A stretch of 56,864 nucleotides of DNA from Neptuniibacter sp. (GTDB lineage Bacteria; Pseudomonadota; Gammaproteobacteria; Pseudomonadales; Balneatricaceae): positions 1-56,864 of the forward strand of contig NZ_JAAEQH010000062.1 of NCBI RefSeq assembly GCF_024231755.1, in the 5' to 3' direction. This document shows, one piece after another, positions 30,318 through 37,555 of the stretch (the stretch's first letter is position 1; every line of letters begins with the position of its first letter). The notes under the pieces are model-generated. The model ran no database searches. It worked only from the letters and a program-made list of their open reading frames with translations, and had not been told where the DNA came from. The translations under genes and the position numbers were made by a program.

Positions 30318-30335
30318 ACTTAGTAACACTATTCT
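30318..30335. promoter_or_regulatory. Putative EctR box 2 (ectR-proximal)
   Basis: A second copy of the 14-bp core TTAGTAACACTATT (30320-30333) occurs 135 bp from the first and about 70 bp before ectR. The position suits autoregulation of ectR or looping between the two sites. The repeat itself is plainly visible. Confidence 0.5.
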
Positions 30336-30405
30336 TTTTTAAAATTATGACAACAGATACAAGCTCAGATAAAATCCAACCTTAATTAAAACTAGGTTAG
30401 ATAAG

Positions 30406-30897
30406 ATGGATAAAAGCCAAGACGCCCTTGTTCTTCTACGTCAGATAATCAGATCTACAGATATGCAGGAAAAAGAGATTAGTCGACTTACCGGGCTAAC
30501 TCTCCCGCAATTAATGACTATGCAAGCGCTAAGACAAGCTGCACCAGTTACTACCGGTGAGTTAGCTAAAGAAGTCTCCCTAACGCAGGCTACCGTTACC
30601 AGCATTCTTGATCGACTGGAGAAGAAAGGTTTAATCACACGAGAGCGCGGCGTTGATGACAAACGAAAAGTTTGGATTTCACTTAGTCCAAATGGTCTTG
30701 AGTTAATGAAAGGTGCTCCAACGACTCAACAGGATATGTTCACTCGCCGTTTTGACGATATGCAAGATTGGGAACAATCCATGATTATATCGGCTCTGGA
30801 GAGAGTTTCCTTTATGCTGGATGCCCAGCACCTTGATGCAGCACCAATGCTGGATATCGGCCAAATTGACCGCCCTTCAGCTGAAGTTGATAACTAA
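30406..30897 (+). CDS. ectR: MarR-family regulator of ectoine genes
   Basis: The 163-residue MarR-type winged-helix protein has recognition helix region SLTQATVTSILDRLEKKGLI and wing RERGVDDKRKVWISL. It is divergent from ectA. This is the usual place for EctR, a repressor of ectABC that is relieved at high salt in halotolerant methylotrophs. The two box-like motifs in the shared 229-bp intergenic region support this. Confidence 0.88.
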   Translation: MDKSQDALVLLRQIIRSTDMQEKEISRLTGLTLPQLMTMQALRQAAPVTTGELAKEVSLTQATVTSILDRLEKKGLITRERGVDDKRKVWISLSPNGLELMKGAPTTQQDMFTRRFDDMQDWEQSMIISALERVSFMLDAQHLDAAPMLDIGQIDRPSAEVDN

Positions 30898-31204
30898 TTA
30901 TTTGTAACACGAAGCAAAGCCCCCCCAATATATCGCTATTAATTAGTTTCAATAGTGATTATGTAGAGCTTATAGCTACCAATGTCCTCATTAGGCTTTC
31001 TTCAGGGCAGGGACGTTCAAACCAACCGCCAATATTTCGCATATGTGTCTAACTAGCACTTTGTCAAAACAGTAAATAGAGGCTTAATTCATGCTCTCTG
31101 AAGAACCAAGCTCTAGGAGTGTAACCTCCAACCTACGGAAACCGATAAACATCAACATCGACGACACCGAGGCCTGAAATTCAGTAGAAGTTACGAGATA
31201 ATCA
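30898..31204. other. Intergenic stretch after ectR
   Basis: No gene is supported here. A run of seven C residues lies near 30921. Nothing else was recognised before the promoter of the cold-shock gene. Confidence 0.4.
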
Positions 31205-31233
31205 TTGACCTACCTTAGACAGCTGTGTATTGT
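31205..31233 (+). promoter_or_regulatory. Promoter of the cold-shock gene, long 5' leader
   Basis: TTGACC (31205-31210) and TATTGT (31228-31233) are 17 bp apart. They imply a 5' untranslated leader of about 150 nt before the Csp start codon, as in cold-regulated cspA messages that are controlled by RNA folding. Confidence 0.6.
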
Positions 31234-31389
31234 TTGATCAGCTTGATGCTTTATCACCTATTTATGCACGCCATTTCGAAGTCTTTCCCAATTCCTCGTC
31301 CTGTTTTCATAAGTACAACGTAAAAATTCCTGCATTTTTCTGCCTACATTCAGGCGGTTCATTTATTTCCGAAAATAGGATTAAAAATT

Positions 31390-31599
31390 ATGTCCAATAC
31401 AATTACTGGCACAGTGAAATGGTTTAACGACGAAAAAGGCTTTGGCTTTATTGAACAACAGTCAGGCCCTGACGTTTTTGCTCATTTCAGCGCCATTGCT
31501 GGTGATGGTTTCAAAAGCCTTCAAGAAGGTCAGCAGGTTGAATTTTCTCTGACGCAAGGCCAGAAAGGCCCTCAGGCTGAGAATATCCAGGCTATATAA
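31390..31599 (+). CDS. Cold-shock domain protein (CspA family)
   Basis: The 69-residue OB-fold protein has RNP1 KGFGFIEQ and RNP2 VFAHFSAI, preceded by [11 protein letters not shown]. Csp proteins bind single-stranded RNA and DNA and melt secondary structure in stress. An AGGA site precedes the ATG. A 9-bp stem (GAGTATGGC/GCCGTACTC, 31626-31649) follows but has no T tail. Which Csp paralogue this is cannot be said. Confidence 0.93.
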   Translation: MSNTITGTVKWFNDEKGFGFIEQQSGPDVFAHFSAIAGDGFKSLQEGQQVEFSLTQGQKGPQAENIQAI

Positions 31600-31824
31600 A
31601 TCTAAATAGCTTTACGCATTATATAGAGTATGGCTCACAGGCCGTACTCTTACGTAAAACGCCTTCTGTTATCTTCTCTTCCCTCTGTCTGTATAAATCC
31701 AATTCTGTACAGCAATCTTAAGTTACTGAAGCTGCCGGCGAATTTATCTTTATCAGAGCCAGGCAAGTGGCTTTCAACCGAATGGCCAATGACGGCTCTA
31801 TCGAAGTTAAAGGAATCACTCATT

Positions 31825-32049
31825 ATGCTAGAACATATTAACGATGCCTTGTGTGTATCTCGTTTTTCGAGGCAAGGACATGACTTATGGGCATGCTACA
31901 AACCTTCCCCTGGCTGCACCAACCATAAACGGCAAACCTGGAAGCGTATAACTTTATTGCTTTCTACCACTGAAATGCAGGACTATCTTCGCCAAAATTT
32001 TCAAGAAGAGATCGTTACTAAAAATTTCATCCAGATAACGACTAACTAA
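31825..32049 (+). CDS. Small hypothetical protein (74 aa)
   Basis: This is a possible gene starting MLEHINDALCVSRFSRQ with an AAAGGAAT ribosome site eight bases upstream. The protein is basic, has two cysteines (WACYKPSPGC), and no recognised family. The open frame extends back to 31630, but that part crosses the csp hairpin and has no ribosome site. With no second copy for comparison, support is modest. Confidence 0.4.
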   Translation: MLEHINDALCVSRFSRQGHDLWACYKPSPGCTNHKRQTWKRITLLLSTTEMQDYLRQNFQEEIVTKNFIQITTN

Positions 32050-32128
32050 AGAGTACTCGGAAAATCCGTATTGAAGCTGGGTTAGTCCAGTGTTTATTTA
32101 CATACACTACTAAGAAACATCTAAGGCC

Positions 32129-32602
32129 TTACTTGGGGGAACTTAACTTATCGACAGCAGGCTGATAGCTTTGCTTTGCTGACTTTTCTAACCAATACTC
32201 AGCCTGAACTCTATCCTGTTTTTGACCTATTCCCGTTTCATACATTACCGAGATTGCATATTGAGCTTCAGCATTACCTTCTTCTGCCGCGCGTTTAAAT
32301 AACTCAGCAGCTCTGCCAATATCTTGATCTACCCCTAGACCTGCTTCATACAACCAAGCGAGCCGTGTCAGAGCCTCTATATTTGGAGGTTCCTGCTCGG
32401 ATAGGAAAATCAGTTTTTGCAGAGCATATTCCAATTCACCTTTCGCTATTAGCTGCCGAATTTCCAAAATCGGATCGTTAGTTTGGTCTGTGCCTGATTG
32501 AATAGCCTGCATAAGCTCAGCCGCATCAGTTTCAAGCGCTGCAATAGTGAGCCAGTGAACAGCCACATCCGCTTTAATCAGATCTGGATGATTCATATGC
32601 AT
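32129..32602 (-). CDS. Sel1-like repeat protein
   Basis: The 157-residue protein has at least two Sel1-type repeats at its C-terminus (ALTRLAWLYEAGLGVDQDIGRAAELF and AQYAISVMYETGIGQKQDRVQAEYWL). Sel1 proteins are helical adaptors. No signal peptide is seen. AGGTGGG six bases before ATG32602 fixes the start, although GTG 9 nt upstream is also in frame. The following stretch to 32903 has only a CCCAGAACTGGG palindrome near 32811 and no gene. Confidence 0.7.
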   Translation of the reverse strand: MHMNHPDLIKADVAVHWLTIAALETDAAELMQAIQSGTDQTNDPILEIRQLIAKGELEYALQKLIFLSEQEPPNIEALTRLAWLYEAGLGVDQDIGRAAELFKRAAEEGNAEAQYAISVMYETGIGQKQDRVQAEYWLEKSAKQSYQPAVDKLSSPK

Positions 32603-32903
32603 TAAACCCACCTGATAAGCTCCTGCACGACTTCATTCTTCTGCGGCGCTCAAGTAAAAATATTTTGCTTGTTGTAAGTTTTGCTCTGTAGCTTAAGCCC
32701 TACAATTAAGGAATTTTTCTTATAACCTTTTCTGGTTCTTTGCAGATGTTTTTGCCACGCAAGCGCCTTCTATGACCGATGGTTTCCATTAGATAGACAC
32801 GTAGATTAACCCAGAACTGGGTTGGTATTAACAATCGATAGAGAATTATTGAGATTAATCGTGTTTCACCTATCTCTTCACACCCTCATGTCTGCTAGAA
32901 ACA

Positions 32904-32931
32904 AATATGCCCCGCAAATGCGAGGCATATT
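32904..32931 (-). terminator. Terminator-like hairpin after the polymerase genes
   Basis: An AATATGCC...GGCATATT stem with an inner CGC/GCG lies directly past the stop of the last polymerase ORF on the minus strand. No long T-run follows. Confidence 0.55.
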
Positions 32932-32947
32932 ATGTAATTAAACAACG

Positions 32948-33742
32948 TTAAATGAGGAAATCAGATTCACACAAAGTAGGGTATCGCTCTTTCAAAGCAC
33001 TCAACCCTCTTCTCACTTTCTCAGTATTAGGCACAGTGTTTTTAATTGGAAAAGCATCCTTTTTTGCAGCGGCGTTCAAGTCTCCCCTCTTTGCAGGAAT
33101 CCCATGCTCATTTAACCACTGCACCATATCCTTATATGTCATATCTTTTTCAATCCCCCACATATTCTTTACCCATGCTCGAAGGAACATACGTTTCAAA
33201 ATCACAGTAGAATCTTCTCCTTCGTTCAAGCGCATGTTCAACTTACGCAGGGCAAGCTTAGTCAGGTAGAAGTCTTCAAAATCATAGAAATCTTCTAGCG
33301 TTTTCAGACAGCGTGTTTCACGCCACTGATCAAACATACCTCGCGCTATCCGTGCATCTTCAACTGTTCGCCAAGGAACTGTATCAAACGTCAGATGTGC
33401 CCCTACAGGTGAATCAACCATCCTAGGGTTAACTGGCCTTCGCTTGAAATCATACTCTAAGTTGAGCTTCCTCTCCTTACGATGCATCACCATATCGGAT
33501 TCGGTGAACCACTGCTCTCGAATTGATATCAAATGACTGTTATCAATTTTCTGACCAGCTTCCCGGTTCATATACAGATCAACCATATACGCATTTTTAT
33601 CATCCACATCATCAGGAGGTCTGACGCCCCCTTTAGCAAGTACGGGCTCAAACTCAGGGTTTGGATGTTTTTGGACAGTAAACTGGGCCCTAGTCTTGGC
33701 ACAGATCAGTTGCTTCGTCGCATGTTTAAGTTCCAACATCAT
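32948..33742 (-). CDS. piPolB-like DNA polymerase, C-terminal part (ORF3, thumb)
   Basis: The 264-residue ORF begins MMLELKHATKQLICAKTRAQ. Its KTRAQ block fits the thumb-proximal lysine motif of family B polymerases, located after motif C in the chain. The ORF overlaps ORF2 by four bases (ATGA). A GAGGAGG ribosome site is four bases upstream of the ATG, so it could be translated separately. It is in the same reading frame as ORF1. A GGGAAAA heptamer spanning the overlap could also allow -1 slippage from ORF2. On its own it has no catalytic residues. Confidence 0.7.
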   Translation of the reverse strand: MMLELKHATKQLICAKTRAQFTVQKHPNPEFEPVLAKGGVRPPDDVDDKNAYMVDLYMNREAGQKIDNSHLISIREQWFTESDMVMHRKERKLNLEYDFKRRPVNPRMVDSPVGAHLTFDTVPWRTVEDARIARGMFDQWRETRCLKTLEDFYDFEDFYLTKLALRKLNMRLNEGEDSTVILKRMFLRAWVKNMWGIEKDMTYKDMVQWLNEHGIPAKRGDLNAAAKKDAFPIKNTVPNTEKVRRGLSALKERYPTLCESDFLI

Positions 33743-35118
33743 TTTCCCTCCTCGTCAAGCAAGTCCAATAAGCTTTGAAAGCGTTTGTACATAGTCCCAG
33801 AAGTGTCTATGCGGGACGGCTCTGTACTCGTCAGAAAGCCGTCAACCGTTGCACTATAAATCACTTCGCCTTCAGGTATTTTCCACAATAGTTCCGACAA
33901 AACTGCGCGAACAAAGCCTGTTACATATGCCGCAAAGTAAGGGTTTGTTAACGGACTGGGACCTATCTTCTTCGATCCCATTTCACGTGTATCAAAGGCA
34001 GACTTGCCCCTGAGCGATTGTCCACACTTTCCATAGATTGAGTTCAACATCAACTTGTATAGCTCATTTTCTATGGATTTCGGGGGATGCTCTTTACGCT
34101 TGGCCCTTACCTTCCTGACAAATGGCTCAAAGACCCTATTATCATTCGCCCACGGAACCACCACACCGGTTCTAATATTAATTTTTGCTCCCATTTCTAG
34201 AGCTAACTCCAACTCAGGGGCGGTAAAGTAACTTGTACCTTGCAGCGGAAAGAACAACCCGCGTGTCCCATCTGGGACCTGAATACAGGGATATTGAGTC
34301 CCTTCAGGAAACTCAAAGTCGGCATAAACAAAACCCATCACCTCACCGCAGAAATCCTTTAGATCTTTAGTTAGGTAAGCTCCTGCATAATCAGGCTCTC
34401 TTAGGATCAATAAAGTAGTAGAATACGCCCCAGATAAATCCACGTCATACTGTGCAACTCCCTCTCCATCTTCACTAAGCCCACAAACAAAAGCTTCACT
34501 TCTTCCACCCCGAAAACAACGTGCAACAAAGTCATAGAACACAAGTGCTTCAGGTGTAATGCTTTTTATAGTTCGTGAACAAAACTTCTGCTTTTCAATA
34601 TGCCAGTAATATTCCTTTTCAATGCTTTGTCCGAACACTTTCCTGAAGTGCTCAGGATCTCCAAATTGTTTAACGAAGTAACGCACCGCAGCACTACCAA
34701 TCGTCGTAGGAATCCCATCCAATTCAAACTCTTCACTAAATACGTTGATAACGTGTTTACCAAAGCGCAGAGTGGCTTGTGAGTCCCTAAGTCCATAAGC
34801 CTCAGCCTCAGCTGGTTCTTCAGAAAAGAATTTCTTCATTCTGCTAATATGTTGGCCTTCCGGAAGCGACAGCTTTTTCAATCCGATTAAATGTCCAACA
34901 TGATCTAACGACTTACCTCCAGGCACCAAGGGCATGGTATCTATCAGCTTCACCTTGCAAAGCCGGGGCTTTCGATTTTGATCCCTCAAAACCAAAACCT
35001 TTTTATCTACTGCCCCCTTCTCAGATTTCTGCTTTTGCTTACGCTTCTTTGCCTTAGTCTTGGTACTCACCTTCTTCATCCCTCGCTTTGAGCCCCAAAG
35101 AACCAATCGTGCCAGCAT
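33739..35118 (-). CDS. piPolB-like DNA polymerase, central part (ORF2, palm and fingers)
   Basis: The open frame has 459 codons (likely internal start MKKVSTKTK at 35079, followed by a lysine-rich stretch). It holds the third exonuclease motif (YGLRDSQAT), polymerase motif A (YDVDLSGAYSTTL), motif B (KLMLNSIYGKCGQ) and motif C (YSATVDGFLTS). This is a family B polymerase of the protein-primed/primer-independent group. Together the three ORFs total about 890 codons, the expected length of one piPolB. It overlaps ORF1 by 65 bp in a +1 frame. Confidence 0.75.
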   Translation of the reverse strand: MLARLVLWGSKRGMKKVSTKTKAKKRKQKQKSEKGAVDKKVLVLRDQNRKPRLCKVKLIDTMPLVPGGKSLDHVGHLIGLKKLSLPEGQHISRMKKFFSEEPAEAEAYGLRDSQATLRFGKHVINVFSEEFELDGIPTTIGSAAVRYFVKQFGDPEHFRKVFGQSIEKEYYWHIEKQKFCSRTIKSITPEALVFYDFVARCFRGGRSEAFVCGLSEDGEGVAQYDVDLSGAYSTTLLILREPDYAGAYLTKDLKDFCGEVMGFVYADFEFPEGTQYPCIQVPDGTRGLFFPLQGTSYFTAPELELALEMGAKINIRTGVVVPWANDNRVFEPFVRKVRAKRKEHPPKSIENELYKLMLNSIYGKCGQSLRGKSAFDTREMGSKKIGPSPLTNPYFAAYVTGFVRAVLSELLWKIPEGEVIYSATVDGFLTSTEPSRIDTSGTMYKRFQSLLDLLDEEGK

Positions 35119-35566
35119 TGGAATTAGTGCTCTGCTTAACAGTCCAGAAGTCTTTGAAATTCACAATATCGGCTCTCATAAAGTGGCAAAACACCACAAT
35201 ATCTTTGGGCCATACGGGAATCTGCCCTTCCTTCTTTGCCTGATGAACTACATGTCCCAGGAATTTCTCCAGAGATAACCTATCTGCTTTCGTAGGCCCA
35301 TCTGGGTAAACGATGTACCCCTTTTCAAAACCACCAGCATCAATAACAGCGGTGTAACAGATTACTTCGTTCTGGCCGGTTTCAGGATCGTATTCCCACT
35401 CGCTATCAATACCAACAAAGAGTGTCTCTCCCTCACCAGGTAACACCGCTAATGGGTCCCCTTCAGCTTCGTTAAGCTCAGAAGCTAAAAGTCTCTCTAT
35501 ATCAACAGGATCAGCATCATCAGTAATTACCTGCTCAGGCAGATCAAATGCTTTTACATGCGCCAT
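35054..35566 (-). CDS. piPolB-like DNA polymerase, N-terminal part (ORF1, exonuclease)
   Basis: The 170-residue ORF has a polar N-terminal extension, exonuclease motif I GIDSEWEY (about 53-60) and a likely motif II in FCHFMRADIVNFKDF (about 128-142). The proofreading domain is cut before motif III, which is in ORF2. The last ~15 residues may be out-of-frame sequence beyond a frameshift. The start MAHVKAFDLPEQV follows a terminator (35587-35617), so this gene has its own promoter and heads the polymerase unit. Confidence 0.7.
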   Translation of the reverse strand: MAHVKAFDLPEQVITDDADPVDIERLLASELNEAEGDPLAVLPGEGETLFVGIDSEWEYDPETGQNEVICYTAVIDAGGFEKGYIVYPDGPTKADRLSLEKFLGHVVHQAKKEGQIPVWPKDIVVFCHFMRADIVNFKDFWTVKQSTNSNAGTIGSLGLKARDEEGEYQD

Positions 35567-35586
35567 AAATATGTACCTATACAGTT

Positions 35587-35617
35587 AAAAAAATAGCCCC
35601 ATCATGAGGGACTATTT
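35587..35617 (-). terminator. Rho-independent terminator between the 84-aa gene and the polymerase
   Basis: On the minus strand AAATAG-T-CCC/GGG-G-CTATTT forms a stem that runs into seven T residues. It ends the int-alpA-84aa unit. Confidence 0.85.
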
Positions 35618-35635
35618 CTGTTCACTCTCATTCGA

Positions 35636-35890
35636 TTACTTTGCTTCACTGTCCGCAGCGTCAACAAAACTCCAGTCTGGCTGATAAAACTTACCCTTCT
35701 CCGCTTCGAACATGATCTTGTTGATTTCATCGCGCACCAACTCATTAACTTCATCGTTGGTGTTTTTGATGTAAGTGATCATGTTGCCGTTTTCACCCTT
35801 AACCATGACACCTTTTGAACGAAACAAAGTCACCATAGCGATCAGTTCGTTCTTACATGTATCATCATTGGGAAACACAACTGCTTTCAT
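35636..35890 (-). CDS. Small hypothetical protein of the pipolin-like block (84 aa)
   Basis: The family is not recognised. It starts MKAVVFPNDDTCKNELIAM after a strong GAGGAGG site. The C-terminal NELVRDEINKIMFEAEKGKFYQPDWSF resembles the end of the 89-aa protein at 54602 (KISKLVSDCLYAAKNGEKF...DWAKYG), which occupies the same position after another integrase/HTH pair. A conserved accessory role with the recombinase is therefore likely. Confidence 0.65.
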   Translation of the reverse strand: MKAVVFPNDDTCKNELIAMVTLFRSKGVMVKGENGNMITYIKNTNDEVNELVRDEINKIMFEAEKGKFYQPDWSFVDAADSEAK

Positions 35891-35961
35891 ACGACCATCC
35901 TCCTCTTCATTGGATGCAGGTGCTCAATCTCACTAACAGAATCAGCACCCGCTGGTTTCTG

Positions 35962-36201
35962 TTACCTGACAGGCATAACGCCTGTCAGAACCGGATTTTC
36001 CTGTTCGGAATGAACATCCACTGTCTGAAGCTCTTCGAAAGCTTCAACGTCCTGTAGGTCAAACCGAATACGCCCACCCAGTTTCTTGAACCGGGGTAGC
36101 AACCTACGATTGCGACTTGCGTTGGTTGAAATTGTCGAAGCCTTAATGCCCCAACGCTCAGCTAAGTCAGCTGGTGAGAGATAAACCTTTTTGTTGTCCA
36201 T
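35962..36201 (-). CDS. AlpA/MerR-type helix-turn-helix protein (excisionase-like)
   Basis: The 79-residue protein starts MDNKKVYLSPADLAERWGIKASTISTNASRN and continues with a basic FKKLGGRIRFDLQDVEAF. This is the compact winged HTH used by AlpA-like regulators and recombination directionality factors. It lies just downstream of the integrase on the same strand, behind a 12-bp inverted repeat that is a good candidate operator. Excision control of the element is inferred. Confidence 0.75.
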   Translation of the reverse strand: MDNKKVYLSPADLAERWGIKASTISTNASRNRRLLPRFKKLGGRIRFDLQDVEAFEELQTVDVHSEQENPVLTGVMPVR

Positions 36202-36204
36202 GTG

Positions 36205-36242
36205 AGATACCCCTGTGTTTCTCGTTAAATACAGGGGTATCT
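36205..36242. repeat. 12-bp perfect inverted repeat upstream of the AlpA-like gene
   Basis: Arms AGATACCCCTGT (36205-36216) and ACAGGGGTATCT (36231-36242) are separated by 14 bp. The repeat starts four bases before the alpA-like start codon and lies downstream of the integrase. It is best read as an operator or directionality-factor binding site. A related CCCCTGT is found before the HTH gene of module C (54243-54249). Confidence 0.7.
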
Positions 36243-36287
36243 TGCGTTTTATGGGATCGAAAGGATTTCAGAAAGGAGTGACTGTCT

Positions 36288-37451
36288 TTAGGAGGCAACT
36301 TTTGAGTCAAGCATGGTTAAACCCACTCGCTCAGATACATCGGTCTGATATTGGTCGTTATAGTGAGCATAACGATCAGCAGTGTGCTGAATACTAGAGT
36401 GGTTCATCATTTTACTGGTCGTCTCCATATCAGACTGAGACAAACAATAATGGCTCCATGTTCTACGAAGATCATGGATAATCAGGGGCTCTCCTGTACC
36501 TTTAAACTGGCGTACAGATATACCAGCACGTTTACAGATACGCTGGAAAGTAACGTACGGATGCCCTATATGCCGACCATCGTTAACCTCAGACGGAAAC
36601 AGAAACTCATTCCAGGTTTCAGACAGTCGACGGCGAATGATCTCCTTAGCCGGGGTATTCAGGTATACACGATGATCTCGCTTCGATTTTGTCTTCCTGA
36701 GCAGAATACTTGATAGATCTGGTGCGACCTGGCTAATAGTCAATGAATAACTCTCCATCGCCCGCAAACCCAGAAACAAGCACAGCAATATCGCATCAGT
36801 TCGAACAGAATCTTCATCAGCAAAACAACTCTCTACAAACAGTGGCAACTCTGTAGGCGTAAGAATTCGGTACCTTTTATTATCTTCATCAAGGTTAGGT
36901 ATCTTTGCTGCGATATTTTTAACCAGAATTTCGTGCTCTACCGCGAGAGATAACAGCTTCGAAATTCCTGACTTCATTCGATTAACAGTCGAGTTGGCAC
37001 AATCCTCCGCCATCAGATACAGCAGACGCTCAACATGTATACGCTTTAATTCACGAAGCTGAATTTGCCCAATATATGGCAATGCCCATTTATTGAACTT
37101 TGACTCCTCTGAACCCGTGTTCTTCTTATGCTTACGCAAATAGGGAAGATAATATTGGTAGTAAAATTCCTCGACAGTCATTTTGCTCTCAGAGCAAAAT
37201 CCACCTGTCTCAACATCATTGCAAAACTGGATAGCTAACTGACGAGCCTTATCAATTGGAAAAGGATAATCTGCGATACGGCTGTAGTGTCGTTGATTTT
37301 GATAGCACTTCCTAACTATCAAAACGATCTTAGTCTGAAGAATTAACGCCCTGAGATTAGGCACCTGAGTGTCCCGGATCTCACGCTGACCTGTAAGTGG
37401 TTTCTCGACATTATCTAAGAATGCTTTGGTTAGCTTATGCTGATTACTCAT
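36288..37451 (-). CDS. Tyrosine recombinase of the pipolin-like block
   Basis: The 387-residue integrase has an N-terminal arm-binding region (about 1-75), a core-binding domain (about 85-185), and a catalytic domain with Arg in LGLRAMESYSL, HDLRRTW (His, Arg), MNHSS and Tyr in ADRYAHY. It is only distantly related to integrases A and B. It is transcribed away from the island end and divergent from the 565-aa gene. It is a plausible recombinase for the tRNA-Leu attachment site, which lies 2.1 kb away. Confidence 0.9.
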   Translation of the reverse strand: MSNQHKLTKAFLDNVEKPLTGQREIRDTQVPNLRALILQTKIVLIVRKCYQNQRHYSRIADYPFPIDKARQLAIQFCNDVETGGFCSESKMTVEEFYYQYYLPYLRKHKKNTGSEESKFNKWALPYIGQIQLRELKRIHVERLLYLMAEDCANSTVNRMKSGISKLLSLAVEHEILVKNIAAKIPNLDEDNKRYRILTPTELPLFVESCFADEDSVRTDAILLCLFLGLRAMESYSLTISQVAPDLSSILLRKTKSKRDHRVYLNTPAKEIIRRRLSETWNEFLFPSEVNDGRHIGHPYVTFQRICKRAGISVRQFKGTGEPLIIHDLRRTWSHYCLSQSDMETTSKMMNHSSIQHTADRYAHYNDQYQTDVSERVGLTMLDSKVAS

Positions 37452-37555
37452 ATCAAATCCCTCAATTGTTCAGATATGGGATACAGATATAAGGAAATCC
37501 AAAATTCTCCTCAGTATGATAGGAATCACTGTCGCAGGAAGGGAAATAACATCAA

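Noticed and set aside
31630..31824. N-terminal extension of the small gene after csp, starting MAHRPYSYV
   Set aside because: It crosses the 9-bp csp hairpin and has no ribosome site. ATG31825 has AAAGGAAT upstream.
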